Assembly (NCBI GenBank): GCA_013288015.1
Contig: JABDCR010000001.1
Location: 38,158 to 102,157 of the forward strand
Direction of reading: 5' to 3'
From: Bacteroidota bacterium
GTDB lineage: Bacteria > Bacteroidota > Bacteroidia > B-17B0 > Aurantibacillaceae
DNA: 64,000 nucleotides
Within the stretch, counting starts at the first letter, position 1. The number at the start of each line of letters is the position of its first letter. The notes below the pieces were generated by a model. The model ran no database searches. It saw only the letters and a list, made by a program, of their open reading frames with translations, and was not told the DNA's origin. Both the position numbers and the translations under genes were made by a program. Positions 56,566 to 64,000 of this stretch are shown one piece after another.

Positions 56566-56606
56566 GGTTTTGTACTTAGCTATTACTTGTGCTTTGCGTA
56601 AAAAGT
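56566..56606 (+). repeat. Linker copy 3 between palindromes D and E (41 nt)
   Basis: GGTTTTGTACTTAGCTATTA then CTTGTGCTTTGCGTAAAAAGT, closely like linker copy 1 in length and order. Confidence 0.7.
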
Positions 56607-56656
56607 GTTGTAATAATAACAAAGTGTATAGCAAATTAGTTTGTTACAACACTTTT
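56601..56656 (-). repeat. Palindrome unit E (44-nt core, extended arms)
   Basis: Core GTTGTAATAATAAC to TTGTTACAAC at 56607-56650, with arms extended to 13 bp perfect (AAAAGTGTTGTAA with TTACAACACTTTT). Orientation as unit D. Stem type as in unit A. Confidence 0.78.
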
Positions 56657-56688
56657 GATAGTGCAGCTTGATAAATTCAATGCAAATA

Positions 56689-56716
56689 AAGATTTCTCCC
56701 TGCGGTCGAAATGACA
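56689..56716 (+). repeat. Dispersed intergenic repeat, copy 2
   Basis: AAAGATTTCTCCC to GCGGTCGAAATGACA, same orientation as the copy at 56230. Together they flank the palindrome cluster like a direct repeat of about 27 bp. Confidence 0.75.
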
Positions 56717-56739
56717 TAGCACGAACGAAATGAAACAGT

Positions 56740-56792
56740 AGATTGCTTCGTTAGCTCATTTTGCTCGTTCCGCAAAACTCCTCGCAATGACA
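56740..56792 (+). repeat. Dispersed AGATTGCTTCG...CTCGCAATGACA element
   Basis: Begins AGATTGCTTCG and ends CTCGCAATGACA, with TTTTGCTCGTTCCGCAAAAC between. This type of element is common between genes in Bacteroidota. It ends 5 nt before the stop codon of the efflux adaptor gene. Confidence 0.6.
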
Positions 56793-56797
56793 AAACC

Positions 56798-57910
56798 CTA
56801 CTTCTTATCCGCAGGAGGTGTGTTTAGTAAAGGGATTTTTATTTTATCTGCTTTAACTAAGCCTTCAAGCACTTCTATATTTATGCCATCTGATAAACCG
56901 GTTTTAATGTATTTCTTCTCATACACGTTTGGCGATTTTTCAACCTCAACAAAAGGTTTGCTTTTTTCGAACTGTAAAACACTTTCGGGTATAGCCATTA
57001 CTTTATCTTTCTTCGCTAAAATAATATCGGCACTGGCACTGTAAGCCGCACGTAAAAAAGTGCTGTTTTTTTCCTTATTCATTGCCGCACGAATTAAAAA
57101 CTGAATGGCTCCATTTTCGGCTACACCTTTAGGGGCAATATATTCGAGGTTTGCATTAAAGGTTTCATCATCAATTGCTCCAACAGTTAACACCAAAGGC
57201 ATGCCCTCTTTTACTTTGCCTACTTCGCTTTCATCAAGCTTGCCTTCAAAAATCATTTCGCCCATGTTAGCTACTACGGCAATGGTTGTACCCTCGTTAA
57301 AGGTGTTACTTTCAATTACCGAACTACCTTCTTTAATAGGTACATCAAGTACCATGCCTCTAATAGTTGATTTTACAATGGTGTTAGAAGCAGTTTCCAT
57401 GCTTTTGCTAACGCCCTCTTTTAAAATTTGTAAATTATCTTCGGCAGATTTTAATTCAACCTCAGCACTTTTATATTTTAAATCGGATGGTAAAAAATCG
57501 GCTTTAGAAATTACGCCTTGGTCTAACAGTTTTTTATTACGCTCATATTCTAACGTAATATTATCTAAACTTACTTTAGCCTGACTGATACGTGTTTCAG
57601 CACTTTGCAAGCTAGCCATGTTAGGAATAATTTTTATGCGGGCAATTACATCGCCTTCTTTAATTTCTTGTCCGGCCACCACAAAAAACTTTTCTACCAC
57701 ACCCGATACGCGCGATTTCATATTTACTTCTTTACGCGGAATGATAGAACCTGTGGCTACTGTTTTTTTAACTACAACGGTATCGAAAGGAGAAACCGTT
57801 TGAAAAACTACGGGTGGTGTTTGCGATTTTTGATATAAAAAGAAAATGGTGTATCCAAAAATGGCAAGTACTATAATTAGCAAACTGATTTTAATTATTT
57901 TTTTTATCAT
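56798..57910 (-). CDS. Efflux periplasmic adaptor, HlyD/MacA-like
   Basis: Links an inner-membrane ABC exporter to an outer-membrane channel. The 370-residue protein has an N-terminal membrane anchor (IKISLLIIVLAIFGYTIFFLY), the lipoyl-like hairpin GVVEKFFVVAGQEIKEGDVIARI, a coiled-coil hairpin at about 95-150 and the beta-barrel domain with LDVPIKEGSSVIE, and ends in a membrane-proximal domain. It is the last gene of a four-gene minus-strand operon: ATPase, permease, permease, adaptor. No TolC-type gene follows, so an outer-membrane partner must be encoded elsewhere. Confidence 0.9.
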   Translation of the reverse strand: MIKKIIKISLLIIVLAIFGYTIFFLYQKSQTPPVVFQTVSPFDTVVVKKTVATGSIIPRKEVNMKSRVSGVVEKFFVVAGQEIKEGDVIARIKIIPNMASLQSAETRISQAKVSLDNITLEYERNKKLLDQGVISKADFLPSDLKYKSAEVELKSAEDNLQILKEGVSKSMETASNTIVKSTIRGMVLDVPIKEGSSVIESNTFNEGTTIAVVANMGEMIFEGKLDESEVGKVKEGMPLVLTVGAIDDETFNANLEYIAPKGVAENGAIQFLIRAAMNKEKNSTFLRAAYSASADIILAKKDKVMAIPESVLQFEKSKPFVEVEKSPNVYEKKYIKTGLSDGINIEVLEGLVKADKIKIPLLNTPPADKK

Positions 57911-57925
57911 ATATATGGTTTGTTG

Positions 57926-59185
57926 TTATTCTGTTCTTAATGCTTCTACCGGGTGAATGGCTACTGCCCTACGCGCGGGAATAAAGCCCGCAATTAATCC
58001 GCCCACAATAATTACACTTAAGGCTTTCATGGCTATGCCAATATCAACCGTTGGGTTTGTAAACATGGCACCTTCTTCATGGCCAATGGCTGAGTTTAAT
58101 CCTTCTAAACAATAAATGCCTGCGGTTAAACCTGCATAACCTGCAACGGCTGTTATAAATAAGGCTTCTAATAAAATTTGAGAAACCACATTAATGGGTG
58201 TTGCACCAAGGGCACGCTTTACACCAATTTCCTTCGTACGTTCTTTTACTATAATAAGCATAATGTTGCTGATACCAATAACACCTGCCAGCAAAGTTCC
58301 TATACCCACTACCCACACTAAGGCTTCAATGCCATTAAACAAGCCGTTAAGTTTACCAAACTCAACACCCATGTTCCAATGCCCGATAGCAACTTTATCA
58401 TCGGGGGCAACTTTATGTCTTTCCTTTAAAAGTGCTACGGCCTCTTCCTCTGCTACCTCAGCCGGAACATTATCTTTTGCTTTTATGGCAAACCAACCCA
58501 CTTTGTTTACGTAGTTAAATGCTTTTTGAAAAGTAGTAAAGGGTAAATAAATAGTTTGCGCATCTTCTTGCCCATCTTGTCCACCTTGATTAGGACGCGT
58601 TAAACCAACTACCATAAAGTACACCCCATTAATGCGAATGTACTGCCCCATTATTTCTTCGCCTTTTTTAAATAGAATTTCTTGCACGCGCGGACCAATG
58701 ACACAAACTTTTCTACGGTCATCAATGTCTTTTTGATTAATGAAACGCCCTCTTACAATATCCTTTTTTATTACTTTAATAAATTCGGGATACTGCCCCA
58801 TTACATTAAAGCTTCCCGTTTTTAAACCTCTTATAACATTGTTGCCCTGCTTAAAACCACCTAATTGGTTTTGCGGACAAACGATATCCATGCTGGGAGA
58901 TTTTTTTAATGCCTCTACATCATTATCATCATAAATAAATGTACGACCTGATTTTAATCCTTTATAGGGTTTGGTGGTAGGCTGTGTCCATAAGAAAAAA
59001 CTATTGGTAGCCAAACCGCCAAAGCCATCCATAATGCCATGCCTTAAACCATTGCCTGCACCCAACATAATAACCAACATAAAAATACCCCAAGCCACCC
59101 CCAACATAGTTAGTGAGGTGCGCAACTTATTTTTTTTAATAGTTGCAAAAATTTCCTGCCAATTATCTCTGTCTAAAACACTCAT
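57926..59185 (-). CDS. MacB-like ABC transporter permease, second copy
   Basis: A 419-residue permease of the FtsX/MacB type: one N-terminal helix (SLTMLGVAWGIFMLVIMLGAG), a large periplasmic domain of about 200 residues, and three C-terminal helices (VWVVGIGTLLAGVIGISNIMLIIV, then VVSQILLEALFITAVAGYAGL). Closely related to the neighbouring permease: both start with a DNWQEIF motif and share the KERTKEIG segment before the C-terminal helices. The two probably form a heterodimer. It lies 8 nt after the first permease and 15 nt before the adaptor gene. Confidence 0.92.
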   Translation of the reverse strand: MSVLDRDNWQEIFATIKKNKLRTSLTMLGVAWGIFMLVIMLGAGNGLRHGIMDGFGGLATNSFFLWTQPTTKPYKGLKSGRTFIYDDNDVEALKKSPSMDIVCPQNQLGGFKQGNNVIRGLKTGSFNVMGQYPEFIKVIKKDIVRGRFINQKDIDDRRKVCVIGPRVQEILFKKGEEIMGQYIRINGVYFMVVGLTRPNQGGQDGQEDAQTIYLPFTTFQKAFNYVNKVGWFAIKAKDNVPAEVAEEEAVALLKERHKVAPDDKVAIGHWNMGVEFGKLNGLFNGIEALVWVVGIGTLLAGVIGISNIMLIIVKERTKEIGVKRALGATPINVVSQILLEALFITAVAGYAGLTAGIYCLEGLNSAIGHEEGAMFTNPTVDIGIAMKALSVIIVGGLIAGFIPARRAVAIHPVEALRTE

Positions 59186-59193
59186 TTAAAAAA

Positions 59194-60423
59194 TTAATCT
59201 TCTCGTAAAGCAATTACCGGTTCTATACGTGCCGCACGAATGCTTGGAATTAAACCAGCCACAGCACCCGAAAAAACCAATAACACGGTAGCAAAAACGG
59301 CTAAGCCAAAATCAATTTCGGGGTCTTTAAAAAATTCGCTGTTAACCCCAATTTTACGCATGCCCTCAATTAAGGCAACGCCCAATACTAAACCTATATA
59401 GCCTGCGGTGCCTGTTATAAAAACACTTTCTAAAATTATTTGACTAACGATTGAATAAGGCGTTGCACCCAAAGCTTTACGAATGCCTATTTCTTTAGTG
59501 CGTTCTTTTACAATTATCATCATGATGTTACTAACGCCTACAATGCCTGCTATTAAAGTAAATATACCAATGATGGTCACAAATATTTTTATGCCATCTA
59601 ACATGCCCATAGTACGCTCGTACTGCACATTGTTATTATAAACCCCTAAAGCATCTTCATCCTTAGGATTAAAATTATGTTTTTTTGCCATTAGCTGACG
59701 TAGCTCTTTAGCTATCTCTTCGCTACGCTCTATGCCTGCACTTCCGGTAGTAAACCACATTACATCTACATAATTTTTTCCGTTCCATGCTTTTTGTGCG
59801 GTTGTTATGGGTATATAAATTCTATTATTATCGCCATTGCCCGGGTCATCAAAAACACCTGTTACCATATATTTTGTTCCGCCTACATCTATATATTTAC
59901 CAAGCGGATCTTCATCTTTAAATAAAGCTTCGGCAACCGGTTTACCAATGGTGCAAACCTTGCTATACTGATTAACATCGAACATATTAAAAAACCTGCC
60001 TTTGATGATAGCAGCACGTTCCAAAATTTGGTGGTCGGGCATTACAGGGCGGACTAAAAAACCTGCATGTTCTTTTTTATACGAAAGTGTTTTGCTTTCT
60101 CTATGCTTATACAGGGCCGAAGCATTATCAATTTCTTTTATTTTATCTCTTATTAAATCATAATCCTCATTGGTAAGTTGTATCTGACGATTAGGTTTTA
60201 AACCGTTATATGCCATTGATGTGTTACCACCCTCGATATAAATACTGTTAGCGGCATCGTTACCAAACTGACTTTGCGCACCATTGCGTAAACCATTGCC
60301 CGCACCCGATAAAACCACCATAATAAAAATACCCCAAGCCACGCTAAAGGCCGTAAGAAACGTGCGCAATTTGTTTTTGCCTATGGTTTCAAATATTTCT
60401 TGCCAGTTATCGCGGTTAAACAT
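59194..60423 (-). CDS. MacB-like ABC transporter permease, first copy
   Basis: A 409-residue permease with the same four-helix layout as its neighbour, including FLTAFSVAWGIFIMVVLSGAGNGL near the N-terminus and FTLIAGIVGVSNIMMIIVKERTKEIGIRKALGATP in outline near the third helix. It overlaps the ATPase gene by 8 bp (start 60423, ATPase stop 60416), showing translational coupling. The periplasmic domain differs from that of the second permease, so the pair is asymmetric. Confidence 0.92.
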   Translation of the reverse strand: MFNRDNWQEIFETIGKNKLRTFLTAFSVAWGIFIMVVLSGAGNGLRNGAQSQFGNDAANSIYIEGGNTSMAYNGLKPNRQIQLTNEDYDLIRDKIKEIDNASALYKHRESKTLSYKKEHAGFLVRPVMPDHQILERAAIIKGRFFNMFDVNQYSKVCTIGKPVAEALFKDEDPLGKYIDVGGTKYMVTGVFDDPGNGDNNRIYIPITTAQKAWNGKNYVDVMWFTTGSAGIERSEEIAKELRQLMAKKHNFNPKDEDALGVYNNNVQYERTMGMLDGIKIFVTIIGIFTLIAGIVGVSNIMMIIVKERTKEIGIRKALGATPYSIVSQIILESVFITGTAGYIGLVLGVALIEGMRKIGVNSEFFKDPEIDFGLAVFATVLLVFSGAVAGLIPSIRAARIEPVIALRED

Positions 60424-61117
60424 TTTTTATTTTATAGTTTTCTACTTCCATTTCTTCAGTAACAATAAGTCCGTCTTTTAAACGAATAACACGGTCGGTC
60501 ATTTTACTGATATCGGTTTCGTGGGTTACAACAACTAAGGTTATGCCCTTAGCGTTTATATCTTTAAATATATCCATCACTTCTAAAGAAGTGGTAGAAT
60601 CTAAAGCGCCGGTAGGCTCATCAGCAAAAATAACTTTGGGCTGACCAATTAGAGCACGTGCAATTGCTACACGTTGTTTTTGACCACCACTTAACTCGCT
60701 GGGTAAATGGTTGGCCCACTCTTTTAAGCCCACTTTATCTAAATATTCTAAAGCCAGTTTGTTACGCTCTTTACGAGAAACTTTTTGATAGTAAAGAGGG
60801 AGTGCTACGTTTTCCATAGCATTTTTAAAAGAAAGTAAATTGAAGGATTGGAAAACAAAGCCTAAAAATTTATTACGAATATGTGCGGCTTGTGTTTGCG
60901 AAAGATTTTTAACCAGCATACCGTTTAGGAAATACTCGCCACTATCGTAATTATCTAAAATACCGAGTACGTTTAACAAAGTTGATTTACCCGAACCTGA
61001 AGAGCCCATAATGGAAACAAACTCGCCTTCTTTAATGTGCAAATCGATGCCCTTAAGCACTTTAAACTCACTTTTACCCAGGTGGTAAGACTTTTGTATG
61101 TTGTTTAGTTTTATCAA
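60416..61117 (-). CDS. ABC transporter ATP-binding protein, MacB/LolD-type
   Basis: Cytoplasmic ATPase that powers the exporter. The 233-residue protein has Walker A GSSGSGKST at 38-46, signature LSGGQ at 142-146, Walker B VIFADEP at 162-168 and the H-loop histidine near 199. It is the first gene of the operon with two permeases and an adaptor. Exporters of this kind move peptides, lipids or drugs; the substrate is not evident. Confidence 0.95.
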   Translation of the reverse strand: MIKLNNIQKSYHLGKSEFKVLKGIDLHIKEGEFVSIMGSSGSGKSTLLNVLGILDNYDSGEYFLNGMLVKNLSQTQAAHIRNKFLGFVFQSFNLLSFKNAMENVALPLYYQKVSRKERNKLALEYLDKVGLKEWANHLPSELSGGQKQRVAIARALIGQPKVIFADEPTGALDSTTSLEVMDIFKDINAKGITLVVVTHETDISKMTDRVIRLKDGLIVTEEMEVENYKIKNV

Positions 61118-61133
61118 GTGTCCTAATTTAGTT

Positions 61134-61141
61134 CAAAGTTA
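61134..61141 (-). promoter_or_regulatory. -7 promoter box of the ABC exporter operon
   Basis: TAACTTTG on the minus strand, 16 nt upstream of the ATPase ATG. No clear -33 TTG at the right distance. Confidence 0.42.
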
Positions 61142-61241
61142 CAGTAATTAAACAGCAAAGGATGTCCGCCTGCAAAGGAAATTTTGCGCTGGTACTATTT
61201 TTAACTGCTTTTTTGTAGGGCTAGATTAATAACGCAAAAAA

Positions 61242-61715
61242 TTAATCTAAAGTATGTTTGATTAATTCGTAACCTGCATCAGGTTTTAGGTGGGGTTGTT
61301 TGTAGGCTTCAACCGCCAAAACATCGCAACGGTTGTTTTCTACATTATCGGCGTGGCCTTTTACCCATTTGAATTTTACATGGTGTTTTTTGTAGAGTGC
61401 TAAGAACCTCAGCCATAAATCGACGTTCTTTACGTTTTTGAAATTCTTTTTTATCCAGCCCTCTATCCATTTTTTTTCGATAGAATCAACTACATATTTT
61501 GAATCGGAATAAACAATAACATGGCTGCCCAAATTCTTTAAATGCTCTAAGGCAACAATAACCGCCATTAATTCCATGCGGTTATTAGTAGTGTGTTTAA
61601 ACCCTTCGCTAATTTCTTTGCGTTTGTCTTTATACAACATGACTACGCCAAAGCCACCCGGACCAGGGTTTCCGCTGGCAGCACCATCGGTATAAATATG
61701 AATGGCATCGCCCAA
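61242..61715 (-). CDS. rnhA: Ribonuclease HI
   Basis: Cleaves RNA in RNA-DNA hybrids. The 157-residue protein has the catalytic residues in place: Asp10 in IYTDGAASGNPG, Glu48 in NNRMELM, Asp71 in VYSDSKY, and His121/Asp131 in KGHADNVENNRCDVLA. Normal length. It lies 2 nt after the MarC-like gene on the same strand and has a 124-nt gap before the ABC operon. Confidence 0.97.
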   Translation of the reverse strand: MGDAIHIYTDGAASGNPGPGGFGVVMLYKDKRKEISEGFKHTTNNRMELMAVIVALEHLKNLGSHVIVYSDSKYVVDSIEKKWIEGWIKKNFKNVKNVDLWLRFLALYKKHHVKFKWVKGHADNVENNRCDVLAVEAYKQPHLKPDAGYELIKHTLD

Positions 61716-61717
61716 AA

Positions 61718-62290
61718 TCAGATGCCGCTGTTAGTTCTGAAAATTTTAACCGCAATGGCTAACAGAATAATGCCAAACACTTTACGCAGAATGGCAACAC
61801 CACCTACACCTAAAATACGTTCTAAGTGTTTTACATTTTTTAAAACTATATACACAATGCCCACATTAATTACAATGCCAATTAATAAAGAGACGGTGTT
61901 ATATTGAGCGCGCATGGAAAGTAAAGTAGTAAGTGTACCTGTACCCGCAATTAAGGGAAAAGCAAGCGGCACAACCGATGCCGTTGATGTTACTTCTTCC
62001 TTATAAAGGCGGATGCCTAAAATCATTTCGAGGGCGATAAAAAATATGACCAATGAACCTGCTATAGCAAAATCGTTGGTAGTTAATCCAATCAGTTCTA
62101 AAATAGATTTACCGGCAAATAAAAACACTACCATAATGGCTAAAGAAACCAAAGAAGCTTTACCCGATTGTAACTCGCCCGTAGTTTGACGCAGATTGAT
62201 AATAATAGGAATAGAGCCTACTACATCAATAACGGCAAACAGCACCATGGTAACAGTGGCTATTTCTTTTATATCAAATACAAAATCCAT
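61718..62290 (-). CDS. MarC family integral membrane protein
   Basis: A 190-residue membrane protein with six hydrophobic segments, of the MarC/YchE family, recognised by FAVIDVVGSIPIIINLRQTTG, IAGSLVIFFIALEMILGI and PLAFPLIAGTGTLTTLLSM. The function of the family is not established; the early link to multiple antibiotic resistance was not confirmed. It lies 10 nt after purD and 2 nt before rnhA in one minus-strand run. Confidence 0.92.
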   Translation of the reverse strand: MDFVFDIKEIATVTMVLFAVIDVVGSIPIIINLRQTTGELQSGKASLVSLAIMVVFLFAGKSILELIGLTTNDFAIAGSLVIFFIALEMILGIRLYKEEVTSTASVVPLAFPLIAGTGTLTTLLSMRAQYNTVSLLIGIVINVGIVYIVLKNVKHLERILGVGGVAILRKVFGIILLAIAVKIFRTNSGI

Positions 62291-62300
62291 AGGTTATTAT

Positions 62301-63596
62301 TTAGTGTTTTACTTTTTCCAATTTCATTAAATCCTGTCCGATATCTTTTCTATAATTCTTTTTATCGTATGAAATTATTTCGGCATTCTTCATGCTTTTA
62401 CCTATAGCTTCTTCCATACTATTACCGAAAGAAGTAATAGCAATTACACGTCCGCCATTGGTTACCACGTTTGTACCATCCAGTTTTGTACCTGCATGAA
62501 AAATAATGCTATCATGTGTTTTATCTAAACCTGTGATGGTTTTATTCTTTTCGTAATCTTCGGGATAACCACCCGACACCAACATTACTGTTGTTGCAAT
62601 GCGTTCATCAACTTCTAATTTTATGTTGTGCAAATTTTCGGTAGCAACGGCTTCAAACAACTCCAACAAATCGGTTTTTATACGAGGGATAACCACTTCG
62701 GTCTCAGGGTCGCCCATGCGGCAATTATACTCAATTACCTGTGGCTCACCATCGCAATTCATAAGTCCAATAAAAATAAAACCTTTGTAAACAATGCCCT
62801 CTTGCTGCAAACCTTTTAAAGTTGGTATAGCAACACGCTCTTCTACTTTCTTAATAAAATCGGCATCAGCAAATGGTACCGGACTAACCGCACCCATGCC
62901 ACCCGTGTTTAAACCTACATCGCCTTCGCCAATGCGCTTATAATCTTTTGCGGCAGGAAGAATTTTATAATTTTTTCCATCCGTTAAAACAAAAACAGAA
63001 AGCTCTATGCCTTTTAAAAATTCTTCTATCACCACTTTTGCGGATGCGTTACCAAACTTTGCATGGGCAAGCATTTCGGTTAACTCCTTTTTTGCTTCAT
63101 CTAATGTATTTGGTATAACAACGCCTTTACCAGCAGCCAAGCCATCAGCTTTTAAAACATAAGGCGGACTTAGGGTTTCTAAAAATTTTAATCCTTCTTG
63201 TAATGTATCTTTATTAAATGTTTGGTAACGAGCCGTTGGTATTTTATGACGAATCATAAACTCCTTAGAAAAATCTTTGCTACCCTCTAATTGCGCCCCT
63301 GCTTTTGATGGCCCAATGATGGCGATATCTTTTAGCACCTCATCATTTTTAAAAAAATCGTAGATGCCTTTTACCAAGGGGTCTTCGGGGCCAACCACCA
63401 CCATATCAATGTTATTTTTCCAAACAAAATTTTTAATGCCTTCAAAATCAGATGCAGAAATATCAACGTTAGTACCGCAAAGACTTGTACCCGCATTGCC
63501 CGGTGCAATGTATAAGTTTTCTAGTTTTTTACTTTGAGATATTTTGTACGCAAAAGCATGCTCTCTACCGCCATTGCCTAAGATTAAAACGTTCAT
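62301..63596 (-). CDS. purD: Phosphoribosylamine-glycine ligase (GAR synthetase)
   Basis: Second step of purine synthesis: joins glycine to phosphoribosylamine with ATP. The 431-residue ATP-grasp protein starts with VLILGNGGREHAFAYKI, has GPEDPLVKGI, the ATP-grasp loop LKADGLAAGKGVVIP, GMGAVSPVPFADADF and EYNCRMGDPETEVVIPR. Length and motifs are normal. It is preceded by a START-like gene 47 nt upstream and followed by marC and rnhA. Confidence 0.98.
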   Translation of the reverse strand: MNVLILGNGGREHAFAYKISQSKKLENLYIAPGNAGTSLCGTNVDISASDFEGIKNFVWKNNIDMVVVGPEDPLVKGIYDFFKNDEVLKDIAIIGPSKAGAQLEGSKDFSKEFMIRHKIPTARYQTFNKDTLQEGLKFLETLSPPYVLKADGLAAGKGVVIPNTLDEAKKELTEMLAHAKFGNASAKVVIEEFLKGIELSVFVLTDGKNYKILPAAKDYKRIGEGDVGLNTGGMGAVSPVPFADADFIKKVEERVAIPTLKGLQQEGIVYKGFIFIGLMNCDGEPQVIEYNCRMGDPETEVVIPRIKTDLLELFEAVATENLHNIKLEVDERIATTVMLVSGGYPEDYEKNKTITGLDKTHDSIIFHAGTKLDGTNVVTNGGRVIAITSFGNSMEEAIGKSMKNAEIISYDKKNYRKDIGQDLMKLEKVKH

Positions 63597-63643
63597 GCGG
63601 TAAAATTAAAACTTTATTAGTTATAGGCAGGATAATAAATTGA

Positions 63644-64000
63644 CTAATCTACCTCTTTAATAAAAGAGACTTTTGCTGCCTGGTATTTTGGTTTCATAAC
63701 CCATTGTTTAAAATTAACCATGGTGTTAAAAGGCCCTTCGGTTACCACCAAGTTTGCTACCCAGGCAGGGATAGCACCACTTGGGTTTACCAATAAACGA
63801 TATTCTATCTCGACTATGCCATCTTTTAAAGGGGTTAAAACCCATGAAGCTTCTAATAATTGAATGCGTACAAAACCCTTAACATTTGGAATGAAATTAG
63901 GGCTTTCTGAGGATTTAATAGTAATTATTTTAGTAGTTTCATCTTGCGATAATGAAGTGGTAATTACAAAATCGCGATTATCTAAAGGCCACGGAACTAT
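63644..64000 (-). CDS. START/SRPBCC-like lipid-binding protein, C-terminal 118 residues (cut by window edge)
   Basis: On the minus strand the frame from 64000 down to the TAG at 63644-63646 gives 118 residues. It contains PWPLDNRDFVITTSL, TIKSSES, EIEYRLLVNPSGAIPAWVAN in part and VTEGPFNTMVNFKQWV, a pattern typical of the StAR-related (START) domain proteins of Bacteroidota, which bind a lipid in a helix-grip pocket. The start lies outside the window. Ligand unknown. It precedes purD by 47 nt on the same strand. Confidence 0.75.
   Translation of the reverse strand: MVPWPLDNRDFVITTSLSQDETTKIITIKSSESPNFIPNVKGFVRIQLLEASWVLTPLKDGIVEIEYRLLVNPSGAIPAWVANLVVTEGPFNTMVNFKQWVMKPKYQAAKVSFIKEVD

Larger units (their letters stand above)
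56186..56797. other. Gene-free block of 612 bp built largely from repeats
   Basis: The only gap over 300 bp in the window. It holds, in order, one copy of a dispersed AGATTTCTCCC...GGTCGAAATGAC repeat (56230-56257), a cluster of five palindromes with partly conserved linkers (56287-56656), a second copy of the dispersed repeat (56689-56716) and a related GATTGCTTCG...CTCGCAATGACA element (56740-56792). Short open frames inside are low-complexity and not credible genes. Confidence 0.85.

Noticed and set aside
56287..56656. CRISPR array
   Set aside because: The palindromes alternate in orientation and differ in sequence, and the linkers are conserved rather than unique, so they are not spacers. 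No cas gene is present.
56486..56671. Short plus-strand open frame in the repeat block
   Set aside because: It is a translation of the palindromes and linkers, with internally repeated residues and no upstream signals.

Overview
The window is a stretch of AT-rich bacterial chromosome that most likely comes from the phylum Bacteroidota. Four secreted proteins end in type IX secretion (T9SS) sorting domains. Many genes are preceded by the Bacteroidota-type -7 box TAnnTTTG and show no Shine-Dalgarno sequence. The ATP synthase operon is the B-E-F-H-A-G half only, TonB-dependent receptor and SprB-like proteins are present, and a group II GGGP synthase occurs. A futalosine hydrolase points to menaquinone synthesis by the futalosine route, which argues against Flavobacteriaceae. 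I do not assign a genus. I see no tRNA, rRNA, insertion sequence, prophage or CRISPR array.

Layout. 0-3 kb: 5' end of S-adenosylhomocysteinase (minus); then a plus-strand run of a phosphopantetheinyl transferase, a GGGP-synthase-family enzyme and two tandem ThiE/TenI-like proteins. 2.9-10 kb: a minus-strand thiamine operon, read as TPP riboswitch, thiS, thiC, an uncharacterised STAS-like gene, thiD, thiE, thiG, thiH and thiF-rhodanese. 10-11.2 kb: a geranylgeranyl-reductase-family flavoprotein. 11.3-16.4 kb: atpB-E-F-H-A-G (minus). 16.5-22 kb: a double-thioredoxin-fold protein, a DUF2279 protein and a large T9SS cargo. 22-28.6 kb: mostly housekeeping genes (deoxynucleoside kinase, SiaB-like kinase, recF, an NADP-binding oxidoreductase, WbqC/76-aa/queD, mqnB, dipeptide epimerase). 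28.6-38 kb: cell-surface genes (M4 protease with T9SS tail, TonB receptor with a small companion, lipoprotein, outer-membrane protein, PKD protein). 37.9-42.4 kb: metK, purS, pssA and gyrB. 42.5-51 kb: a serine hydrolase, a second STAS-like gene, an MBOAT acyltransferase, a beta-barrel candidate and a large type-B T9SS cargo. 51-55.4 kb: GH3-family protein, M23 peptidase and lysS. 55.5-56.8 kb: an orphan membrane protein and a 600-bp gene-free block made of palindromic and dispersed repeats. 56.8-64 kb: a MacAB-like ABC exporter operon, then rnhA, marC, purD and a truncated START-like gene.

How it fits together. The thiamine block covers both branches of the pathway (ThiC/ThiD for pyrimidine; ThiS/ThiF/ThiG/ThiH for thiazole; ThiE to join them) under TPP control, with two extra TenI-like proteins next to it. 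MetK and AhcY belong to the SAM cycle, and PurS and PurD to purine synthesis. The least explained items are the palindrome cluster at 56.29-56.66 kb, the pair of STAS-like paralogues (one inside the thi operon), the tandem TenI-like genes, and the GGGPS and GGR-family genes about 9 kb apart.
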